Assembly (NCBI GenBank): GCA_002338615.1
Contig: DDIS01000115.1
Coordinates: forward strand, 662-6,151
Reading direction: 5' to 3'
From: Proteobacteria bacterium UBA1844
Lineage (GTDB): Bacteria; Pseudomonadota; Gammaproteobacteria; Steroidobacterales; Woeseiaceae
Length of the DNA: 5,490 nucleotides
Translations under genes and position numbers: made by a program
Shown: positions 1 through 5,490 of the stretch, one piece after another
How positions within the stretch are numbered: position 1 is the first letter of the stretch
Layout of the letters: each line of letters starts with the position of its first letter
Notes under the pieces: model-generated
Database searches by the model: none
The model's input: the letters and a program-made list of their open reading frames with translations, nothing else
Told to the model about the DNA's origin: nothing

Positions 1-1669
1 GATCGGTCTTGCCGACGATCCAGGCCGTCAGGACGCCGCCGCCCGATCCGCCTGTGACGAACAGTTGCTCAGCATCGATGTAACCCGTCCTGATCGCTGC
101 ATCGACGCCCGACATGAGATCGTCATAGTCGCGGCTCGGGTAGTTGTGGTGGATCTCGTTGGCGAACGCAGCACCGTAACTTGTCGAGCCGCGCGGGTTG
201 GCATACAACACGACGTAGCCCGCAGACGCATACAACTGCAATTCAGGCGAGTAGCTTGGACCATAGGCCGTAAACGGCCCACCGTGAATTTCAAGTATGA
301 GCGGATACTTTTTGGCGGGGTCGAATCCAGGCGGCTTGATAAGCCAGCCCTGGACCTCGTAGTCACCTACGGAGCTTGGCCAGTTAATTTCTTCGACCGT
401 CCCGACATCCCGGCGAGCGAATAAATCCTCGTTCAGCTGGGTCAGGCGCCTGGCGTTGCCACTGCGATCAATGACGCCGAGCTCCGCGGGCCGGACGGCA
501 GTACCCAGCGTATAGGCAATGACGCCATTATCCGCAACCGAGAACGCGCCGCTCGTGTAGGGCCGGCCCGCGTTGGCGCTGCCAACATCGTCGACCAGGT
601 CCGTCAATTTCCCGTTCAAATCCAGCCCGGCAAGTTTCTTCCGCGCACGATCGTCATAGCTGACCACGAGACGCCTTGACGAGCCGCCCCAGCTGAGGTG
701 ATCGATGGAACGATCAAGATCATCGGTCAGACTGCGGCTGGCACGACCGTCTGCGTCCATCACGTACACGTTAGCGTTATGGTAGCCGAGCTTCTGATCA
801 TCAAAGCCGAGGTAGGCAATGGATTTACCATCCGGCGACCAGGCAGGAGAATAGTCCGGGCCGTCGCGATCGGACAGCTGCGCCAGCTTGCCGCTTTGCA
901 CGTCGACGGACCATATTTCGGATTCCATCGGGTCTTCGAGCGGATTGTCGATACGGTTCGCGGCGAAAACGATGGTGCTGCCGTCCGGGGACCAGGACAT
1001 CGGCCCATTGTGGTCGTAGTCACCGCTGGTCAATTGTCGCGGCGTACCACCGTCCGCCGGTACGATAAACAAATGTGAATAACCCGTTTCAAGATAGCCC
1101 TGGCCGTCCGCGCGGTACGGTAGCTGATCGATGATCTTGACCGGTGGCGCCCACTTCGCTCCATCGGGCTTGGCCGGCGGTATCGCAAGTTCCAGGCCTT
1201 TGGACGGCACAAACATTTCAAACGCGATATACGCGCCGTCCGGCGACCAGCTGATGGAACCGGGATCTTCTGGCAAGTTGGTCAAAAGCGCCGTTTGCCC
1301 GGTATCCATCCAGCGCACATACAGTTCGGCACCGCGCTCACCCGCTTTGGCGACATACGCGAGGCGGTCGCCCGATGGTGACCAGCGTGGACTGGAATAA
1401 CTCTGGATGCCTGACAGCAGCGGTCGCTGCTGCTTGCCTGCTGTGTCGATAACCCAGATATTCGTGATCGCACGATCCGTCATGATATCCATCGACCGAC
1501 GCGCGTAAGCGATCATTGAACCGTCCGGCGAAATCTGCGGGTCCGTGACGTACTCCAGATCGAACACATCGAGTTCGGAGAACTTGCGATCATTGGCGGC
1601 CGCCTGCACCGCGAATCCGCATACCAGCAAAGTACAGGTAAGGCGTATCAGTACGTTCAATCTGTTCAT
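1..1669 (-). CDS. Secreted S9-family serine peptidase (prolyl oligopeptidase/acylaminoacyl-peptidase type), C-terminus cut by window
   Basis: The first 556 codons are visible in one unbroken frame; the gene leaves the window at base 1. The ATG at 1669 has AGGGA (1680-1676) 6 bases upstream and lies 13 bases after the kinase stop. Residues 1 to about 25 form a signal peptide (MNRLNVLIRL, hydrophobic core, AVQAAA), so the enzyme is exported, probably to the periplasm. A beta-propeller follows with repeated PD40-type motifs: ISPDGSMIAYA (46-56), WSPSGDRLAYV (96-106), WSPDGAYIAF (141-150), WSPDGSTIVFA (226-236), WSPDGKSIAYL (277-287) and a degenerate copy near 326-337. The alpha/beta-hydrolase domain starts near 430, with HGGP (462-465), NPRGS (491-495) and the nucleophile Ser542 in GGSGGG. 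The catalytic Asp and His should lie past the window. S9 peptidases cleave short peptides, often after Pro or from blocked N-termini. No link to thiamine is known to me; it may simply be co-transcribed, or use a product released from the same nutrient source. Confidence 0.93.
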   Translation of the reverse strand, partial: MNRLNVLIRLTCTLLVCGFAVQAAANDRKFSELDVFDLEYVTDPQISPDGSMIAYARRSMDIMTDRAITNIWVIDTAGKQQRPLLSGIQSYSSPRWSPSGDRLAYVAKAGERGAELYVRWMDTGQTALLTNLPEDPGSISWSPDGAYIAFEMFVPSKGLELAIPPAKPDGAKWAPPVKIIDQLPYRADGQGYLETGYSHLFIVPADGGTPRQLTSGDYDHNGPMSWSPDGSTIVFAANRIDNPLEDPMESEIWSVDVQSGKLAQLSDRDGPDYSPAWSPDGKSIAYLGFDDQKLGYHNANVYVMDADGRASRSLTDDLDRSIDHLSWGGSSRRLVVSYDDRARKKLAGLDLNGKLTDLVDDVGSANAGRPYTSGAFSVADNGVIAYTLGTAVRPAELGVIDRSGNARRLTQLNEDLFARRDVGTVEEINWPSSVGDYEVQGWLIKPPGFDPAKKYPLILEIHGGPFTAYGPSYSPELQLYASAGYVVLYANPRGSTSYGAAFANEIHHNYPSRDYDDLMSGVDAAIRTGYIDAEQLFVTGGSGGGVLTAWIVGKTD

Positions 1670-1682
1670 GGAATTTCCCTGG

Positions 1683-2477
1683 TCAATTTTGAGGAGATAC
1701 ATATTTCGTGTGCGATTGTGAATGTGCTGCTGCCCAGAGCCAGGCAAGTGACGAATACATTGTCACCTGTTGCTGCAATCGTGCTCGCAACGACGCGCTA
1801 TCACCGTCCGTATACTGCGTGAACAGGTAGTCGGCCTGGGCAGATGTTAATTGGTTTTCTACGATCACGACCGCAAGATCAAACAGTGGTTCGTTGTCCG
1901 CAGCGTATTCCCAGTCCAGCAATCGTACACCGTCCGATGAAATGATATTTGCGGCAACAAGGTCATTGTGACAGAGGCTGGTATTTCTCGGCCTGCCTTG
2001 CTGCCGGACCTTTGCAAGATGATGTTCGGCGAGTTCCCTGTCGACCGGTCGACCAGCCAACTTGCGCATGTACGCCTCAGCGGCCCGCAAAGCGTTGAAT
2101 GTGCGGCCGGACGGTGGCAGCCGGTGCAGTCGGCGCAGTGCCGAGGCGAGTTGCGCCAGCTTCGCATCGCTGGCCAGGTTGCATGGTTGCCAAATTTCTC
2201 CGGCGAGATACTCGGTCAGGATGAGCGTCTCGCTGACGAACAGAACAGGCGCTGCCAGACCCTGCACATGAGCCGTTGCCTGGATCCGTGCCTCCTCTGC
2301 GCGACTGTTGAACGGTGCAGTGCGCGGTAAGCGGTCAGTTTTCAATACGGCCTTGCGGCCGTCCGCACTGAGCAGCAGGGCCCGGTTCGTGCGGCCGCCC
2401 GACAATGCGCGCCAACTCGCGTCTTCCCAGCCCGGTATCGTCTGCAGCACTTTCTCGATGCGGCATGCCCCGGTCAT
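1683..2477 (-). CDS. thiK: APH/choline-kinase-fold kinase, probably thiamine kinase
   Basis: This is a 264-residue soluble kinase of the aminoglycoside phosphotransferase/choline kinase superfamily. The N-terminal lobe has a nucleotide-binding loop, SGGRTNRALLL (26-36), and a likely ATP-binding Lys46 in AVLK. The C-terminal lobe has the catalytic motif LCHNDLVAANII (168-179), with catalytic Asp172 and Asn177, then the metal-binding Asp188 in LLDWEYA (186-192). All expected key residues are present, so it should be active. Thiamine kinase makes thiamine monophosphate from thiamine and ATP; ThiL, not seen here, would complete TPP. Phosphorylation would trap thiamine brought in by PnuT. The ATG overlaps the pnuT stop by 4 bases (ATGA) with only a weak Shine-Dalgarno, so translation is probably coupled. 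Choline kinase or another small-alcohol kinase is possible on sequence alone; the riboswitch and PnuT make thiamine the best substrate. Confidence 0.85.
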   Translation of the reverse strand: MTGACRIEKVLQTIPGWEDASWRALSGGRTNRALLLSADGRKAVLKTDRLPRTAPFNSRAEEARIQATAHVQGLAAPVLFVSETLILTEYLAGEIWQPCNLASDAKLAQLASALRRLHRLPPSGRTFNALRAAEAYMRKLAGRPVDRELAEHHLAKVRQQGRPRNTSLCHNDLVAANIISSDGVRLLDWEYAADNEPLFDLAVVIVENQLTSAQADYLFTQYTDGDSASLRARLQQQVTMYSSLAWLWAAAHSQSHTKYVSPQN

Positions 2478-3088
2478 GCCGCTACGTCAGCCTGCAGTTG
2501 TGAACGACGCCAGCTCAAAAGGCCGAAAGGGATCATGACCAGGTAGACGATAAACAACAGTGCCGTGAGTTCCAGGCTCCGCGACCAGTAAAGGTATACG
2601 GACACGCTGTCGATGGCCAGCCAATACCACCAGTTCTCTAGCACTTTGCGGGCGACGAGGAACGTTGCCCAAATGGCGCTCCAGGTAGTCAGGGAATCGG
2701 TGTAGGGAAATTCTGCGTCGGTGTGCGTTTCGAGCAGCCATCCACTCAGCCCGGCACCGGCGAGTATCAGCATGATTGCAGCCGCATGACGGTGCCATCG
2801 CCAACTGGTCACGGCCAATTCCGACTTTGCGCCTGAACCATGAGTCCATGAATACCAACCGTAGGCGGCCATCGCCAGATAGAAGCCGTTGAGCAGCGAC
2901 TCCATATACAGTCGCGCATGAATAAACAGGTAGACGTAGATCGCCGTGCTGATCGCGGCAAAAGCCCAGCACCAGATATTTTGCCGTATCGCGAGCAGCA
3001 GGTAAGCAATTGCCGCGACGACTCCAAGCAATTCGAGGTAGGAAAACGCACCGGCCTGATCGACCAGCGCGGACCAGAACTCTGCCAC
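2474..3088 (-). CDS. pnuT: PnuC-family inner-membrane transporter, probably thiamine transporter PnuT
   Basis: This 204-residue PnuC-family protein has about seven membrane segments, at roughly 16-33, 38-55, 63-80, 102-119, 131-147, 152-167 and 171-191. Family hallmarks are NIWCWAFAAIST (37-48), LYMESLLNGFYLAMAAYGWYSW (60-81, with the conserved GWYxW), ENWWYWLAIDSVSVYLYW (151-168) and LTALLFIVYLVM (174-185) ending in SWRR. PnuC proteins are facilitators for vitamin nucleosides: PnuC proper takes nicotinamide riboside and PnuT takes thiamine, each driven by intracellular phosphorylation of the substrate. The TPP riboswitch and the adjacent kinase favour PnuT. The start is GTG at 3088, 17 bases after the YkoF-like stop; the frame has no better start between an upstream in-frame TAA and this codon, and family homology starts close behind it. 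Its TGA overlaps the kinase ATG as ATGA. Substrate specificity is inferred from context. Confidence 0.92.
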   Translation of the reverse strand: MAEFWSALVDQAGAFSYLELLGVVAAIAYLLLAIRQNIWCWAFAAISTAIYVYLFIHARLYMESLLNGFYLAMAAYGWYSWTHGSGAKSELAVTSWRWHRHAAAIMLILAGAGLSGWLLETHTDAEFPYTDSLTTWSAIWATFLVARKVLENWWYWLAIDSVSVYLYWSRSLELTALLFIVYLVMIPFGLLSWRRSQLQADVAA

Positions 3089-3098
3089 TGGTGTATCA

Positions 3099-3113
3099 GC
3101 TCCGCCTAGGAGC
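3099..3113 (-). promoter_or_regulatory. Hairpin masking the pnuT Shine-Dalgarno, with the upstream stop codon in its loop
   Basis: On the minus strand GCTCC (3113-3109) can pair perfectly with GGAGC (3103-3099) across the 5-base loop TAGGC. The loop contains the TAG stop of the YkoF-like gene (3108-3106). The GGAG at 3103-3100 in the 3' arm is the best Shine-Dalgarno candidate for the GTG start of pnuT, although the 11-base spacing is long. A ribosome ending translation of the YkoF-like gene would melt the stem and expose this site, a classic arrangement for translational coupling. The stem is short and no folding energy was computed. There is no U-run after it, so it is not a terminator. Confidence 0.4.
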
Positions 3114-3354
3114 CAAGCGGATTATTCAAGATGCGGATTGCAAAAACCGCTTTTGGCAGCTGCTCAAAAGTCTTGCCAATTTCTACCTGCAATGCACCCA
3201 TCACATCATCAAATTCACCAAACAGCTGCGTACTCATGGAATTCGTGGTGACGTCCACACTATCGTAGTGATTCAGCCGTTCGATGACGTCCTTGATGGG
3301 TGGTATGAAATCAGCGTCCAATGGGTAAAGGCTGATGTCGACTGCAACTCTCAT
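3106..3354 (-). CDS. YkoF-like thiamine/hydroxymethylpyrimidine-binding protein, single domain
   Basis: This is an 82-residue protein resembling one unit of the YkoF-related family, for example DISLYPL near the N-terminus, PPIKDVIERLN (18-28), VTTNSMSTQLFGEFDDVM (35-52) and KAVFAIRILN (68-77). Bacillus YkoF binds thiamine and its pyrimidine precursor HMP and carries two such units, whereas this protein has one, so it would need to oligomerise to form an equivalent site. It has no signal peptide or membrane segment and should be cytoplasmic. The start is the ATG at 3354: an excellent AGGAGA (3367-3362) lies 7 bases upstream and the family homology begins there. The same frame stays open far upstream into the receptor gene, but that extension is out of frame with the receptor and is an artefact. 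The TAG stop lies in the loop of a hairpin next to pnuT. Its role is inferred to be thiamine or HMP buffering, delivery to the kinase, or sensing. Confidence 0.85.
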   Translation of the reverse strand: MRVAVDISLYPLDADFIPPIKDVIERLNHYDSVDVTTNSMSTQLFGEFDDVMGALQVEIGKTFEQLPKAVFAIRILNNPLGS

Positions 3355-3355
3355 A

Positions 3356-5461
3356 TCAAAATCTCCTGTCAAAAGTGACCCCGAACTGGCGCGCATCGCC
3401 AAGCCGCGTGTACAGGGTATCTGGAAAATCGGGCGGCTCATTGCCGAAGTAAAAGCCACGCACGGCGTATTGTTTATCGAATAGATTACGGGCCCAGAGT
3501 TCCATCGCCCATGAATTTCCGGCAAACCCCAGCCGTGCGTTAACCACACTATACGGCTCTGACTTTTGATTGTTGCTGGTATCAAAGTAGAACGAATCCT
3601 TGCCCTGCATATCGAGCCGCGCAAACCATCCCGAGTCGTGGTACCAGGCACCACCGACAGCAAACGTGTAGTTTGGCGCATGCGCCTCGCCGCGACCGTC
3701 GAGGTCGACGCCGGCCGAGTGGTACTCATCGAAGTGGGCATCGAGCAGACCGAGACTCGCGTAGAACTCCCAGGCGGGGGCCGGCGACCAGTTGAAGTCC
3801 GCTTCGAGCCCGGTGGTCTCACCATTGGCAGCATTGTCGGTAATGAAAATGAATGACGACGGATCACCGGGCCGCAATTGTACGGATGAGCGCACCTGCT
3901 GATCGATACGGCGATTGTAAAATGCCGCCAGGTTAAGGCGCAGAGCACGGTCAAACCATTCGGACTTGATACCCGCTTCGAGATTCCAGAGTGATTCACT
4001 GGCAAAGTGGCGATGGTCTTCAGGCACGGTACCAAGGTTGAAGCCGCCAGCCTTGTAACCTTTCGACAAGGTGACATAGCTCGTCAAGTCCAGCGAGTGA
4101 TCGTGACTGAAGGTCAGTTCGCCGCCTGTCATCGTTTCAGACGGGTCGTCCGAGAGGCCGCTGGAGTCACTGTAATCGGTGCTACGTCGTTCCACTCTCA
4201 GGCCAAGGCTGACTCTTGATTGTTCGCCGACTGCGAGTTCCAGTTGCGCGAATGCGGCAACGCTGGCTGCTGCGTAGTGGCTCTGCAGCGGATCGTCGAG
4301 CGTGTCAGCAAAATCGTAGAACGGATCGTAATATTCACCCTGGTTAAGGCTATCGAGATCTTCGCTGAGGCGCAGCGCGTACAATCCGGCCAGCCAGTTG
4401 AGCCTGTTCTCGTCGTTCGATACGAGGCGAAACTCCTGGCTCACCGTCGCTCGATCCCGGTGATTGGCGGTAATGAAATCATAGGTAACCGGAGCCCAAC
4501 TTTCGGCGTTGCCCCAGTCCGCATCGAAACTGAAATCGATGTCTGAATTTGCGGTACTCGTAATCGACGTCAGCGTCGCGAACTCAAGACCAGTCCATTC
4601 AATTCTTAGCGACCCGCCGAGGCTTCGCTGTGCATCTTTACCGGGCCGGTCCGACAGGGTTGTATAGGAATTATCCAGTGCAAACGCGTCGTATCCATCA
4701 TCGATATCCGCATACATAGCTGCAATATTGATATCCCAGTCATCGGCGGGCTGTAAACGCAGTCGGCCGCGGAGCGTGGTTTCGTTGCGGCCATTGGTAT
4801 CGTCACGACCGAGAAAGCGATTGTCGTGATAGCCGTTGCTGCGGTGGTGATGAGCACTGACGCGAAACAGCACACGCTCGCTGGAAGTCACGGCGCCGCC
4901 GAATGCAAGGCCCGCGGCAAGCATGTCGTCTCCCCCGACCTGCAATTGTACGAGGCCGTTTCGTTCAGCCGCAGGCAGTGTGCTTTGCAGATAAATAAGG
5001 CCCGCCAGCGCATTCGCACCGTAGCGACTGCCTTGCGGACCACGCAGTACCTCGACGCGCTCCATGTCGAACAGTGTTCCTATTGTGCCAATGCCACTGA
5101 AGTCGATATCGTCGACCAGGAACCCAACCGAGGGATTCGGCGCGCCCTGGTATTGTTCGAGTTCGCCCACGCCGCGTATCTGGAAATAGCGTGCGCGGTG
5201 GCCGTCACCCGACCAGTTAAGATTGGGTATATAGCCGATCAGTTCCTCGAGATGCTGTATCGCCCGCGCGCTGATCTCGACTGCGTCGAGTACAGAAACA
5301 CTGCCAGGAATTTCACTGGCAGCCCGGCCGCGAAAGTCTGCCGTCACGACGATTTCATCGATTGCCTCCGCAGCCGGTTCGTCGGCCGCGGCCGATGCCG
5401 CCTGCGCGTCGCTTGCAATGATGAAAATCGCGACGATCCGCCGCAGTTGTGCTGTTTTCAT
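3356..5461 (-). CDS. TonB-dependent outer-membrane receptor, probably for thiamine
   Basis: This is a complete 701-residue TonB-dependent receptor, a normal length for the family. The ATG at 5461 follows AGGA by 8 bases. Residues 1 to about 24 look like a signal peptide: basic MKTAQLRR, a short hydrophobic run, then an Ala-rich cleavage region. A TonB box (DEIVVTA) sits at 35-41. The plug follows at about 50-160, with the hallmark segments FQIRGVGE (93-100), VGFLVDDI (112-119) and ERVEVLRGPQGSRYGANA (134-151). The rest is the 22-strand barrel, with LSKGYKAGGFN (465-475), the C-terminal NLFDKQY (660-666) and a terminal Phe typical of outer-membrane proteins. The family imports scarce ligands using TonB-ExbBD energy. 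Sequence alone would suggest a siderophore receptor; the TPP riboswitch and the PnuT and kinase genes behind it point to thiamine or a thiamine precursor. A stretch at 367-390 is rich in Asp, Glu and Tyr/Phe and may be an extracellular loop. The stop lies 1 base before the next start. Confidence 0.95.
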   Translation of the reverse strand: MKTAQLRRIVAIFIIASDAQAASAAADEPAAEAIDEIVVTADFRGRAASEIPGSVSVLDAVEISARAIQHLEELIGYIPNLNWSGDGHRARYFQIRGVGELEQYQGAPNPSVGFLVDDIDFSGIGTIGTLFDMERVEVLRGPQGSRYGANALAGLIYLQSTLPAAERNGLVQLQVGGDDMLAAGLAFGGAVTSSERVLFRVSAHHHRSNGYHDNRFLGRDDTNGRNETTLRGRLRLQPADDWDINIAAMYADIDDGYDAFALDNSYTTLSDRPGKDAQRSLGGSLRIEWTGLEFATLTSITSTANSDIDFSFDADWGNAESWAPVTYDFITANHRDRATVSQEFRLVSNDENRLNWLAGLYALRLSEDLDSLNQGEYYDPFYDFADTLDDPLQSHYAAASVAAFAQLELAVGEQSRVSLGLRVERRSTDYSDSSGLSDDPSETMTGGELTFSHDHSLDLTSYVTLSKGYKAGGFNLGTVPEDHRHFASESLWNLEAGIKSEWFDRALRLNLAAFYNRRIDQQVRSSVQLRPGDPSSFIFITDNAANGETTGLEADFNWSPAPAWEFYASLGLLDAHFDEYHSAGVDLDGRGEAHAPNYTFAVGGAWYHDSGWFARLDMQGKDSFYFDTSNNQKSEPYSVVNARLGFAGNSWAMELWARNLFDKQYAVRGFYFGNEPPDFPDTLYTRLGDARQFGVTFDRRF

Positions 5462-5462
5462 G

Positions 5463-5490
5463 ATTCCCTTCCTACGCCGGCATTACCCGG
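5463..5490 (-). promoter_or_regulatory. TPP (THI-box) riboswitch, 3' end only
   Basis: On the minus strand the leader of the receptor gene begins at the window edge with CCGG (5490-5487), loop GTAATG (5486-5481), CCGG (5480-5477) and CGTAGGA (5476-5470). This matches the conserved 3' part of the TPP aptamer, whose usual form is CTGG-ATAATG-CCAG-CGTAGGGA; both stem strands differ from that form in a way that keeps the pairing. The pyrimidine-sensing arm and the 5' strand of the closing helix lie beyond the window. TPP riboswitches lower expression of thiamine synthesis and uptake genes when TPP is abundant. The best Shine-Dalgarno for the receptor, AGGA at 5473-5470 with 8 bases to the ATG, lies inside this conserved element, so control at translation initiation is likely. 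The match is short, but the downstream gene set agrees with it independently. Confidence 0.88.

Noticed and set aside
65..424. Plus-strand open frame of 119 codons opposite the catalytic domain of the peptidase.
   Set aside because: The minus-strand frame there carries the HGGP, NPRGS and GGSGGG motifs, so the plus-strand frame is a mirror artefact.
698..1078. Plus-strand open frame of 126 codons opposite the peptidase.
   Set aside because: It is a shadow of the unbroken peptidase frame, whose propeller repeats cover the same bases. No family resemblance was seen.
2487..2972. Minus-strand open frame of 161 codons overlapping pnuT.
   Set aside because: It is an out-of-frame shadow; the pnuT frame has membrane segments and PnuC motifs across the same stretch.
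2474..3088. Reading the transporter as a nicotinamide riboside transporter (PnuC proper).
   Set aside because: The family fits, but the TPP riboswitch, YkoF-like gene and choline/thiamine-kinase-type neighbour point to thiamine. No nadR-type gene or NAD-related signal is seen in the window.
3099..3113. Intrinsic terminator between the YkoF-like gene and pnuT.
   Set aside because: The stem is only 5 bp and the minus strand after it (TGATACACCA) has no U-run, so termination is not supported.
3106..4077. A 323-codon minus-strand open frame ending with the YkoF-like protein, which might look like a larger fused gene.
   Set aside because: The upstream 241 codons lie inside the receptor gene in another frame and are Arg/Ser/Thr/Pro-rich shadow sequence. 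Family homology and a strong ribosome site both place the true start at 3354.
4220..4546. Plus-strand open frame of 108 codons opposite the receptor.
   Set aside because: It lies wholly within the receptor barrel coding sequence and has no recognisable domain.

Overview
All supported genes lie on the minus strand, so transcription runs from the right edge to the left edge. They are packed as one apparent operon with almost no intergenic DNA. Read in that direction, the order is: the 3' end of a TPP (thiamine pyrophosphate, THI-box) riboswitch at the right edge; a TonB-dependent outer-membrane receptor (3356-5461); a small YkoF-like thiamine/HMP-binding protein (3106-3354); a PnuC-family inner-membrane transporter, best called PnuT (2474-3088); an APH/choline-kinase-fold kinase, best called thiamine kinase (1683-2477); and the first 556 codons of a secreted S9-family serine peptidase (1-1669), which runs off the left edge.

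The riboswitch remnant decides the substrate. The last bases before the receptor start match the conserved 3' part of the TPP aptamer: a short CCGG/CCGG stem, a GTAATG loop, then CGTAGGA. This ties the receptor, the PnuC homologue and the kinase to thiamine rather than to nicotinamide riboside, iron or choline. The inferred pathway starts with energised uptake of thiamine across the outer membrane by the receptor. PnuT then carries it by facilitated diffusion across the inner membrane, and the kinase phosphorylates it to thiamine monophosphate and so traps it in the cell. The YkoF-like protein may bind or buffer thiamine or its pyrimidine moiety. The peptidase has no known place in thiamine salvage and is the puzzling member.

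The genes are tightly coupled: 1 bp between receptor and YkoF-like gene, 17 bp to pnuT, a 4-bp ATGA overlap between pnuT and the kinase gene, and 13 bp to the peptidase gene. I saw no terminator in any junction. A small hairpin at the YkoF-like/pnuT junction holds the upstream stop codon in its loop and the likely pnuT Shine-Dalgarno in its stem, which suggests coupled translation.

The organism is a Gram-negative bacterium, as shown by the TonB-dependent receptor with a C-terminal Phe and by the secreted peptidase. The moderately GC-rich DNA and this gene combination suggest a gammaproteobacterium, but the lineage is inference. There are no tRNAs, rRNAs, CRISPR arrays, mobile elements or sizeable non-coding stretches.
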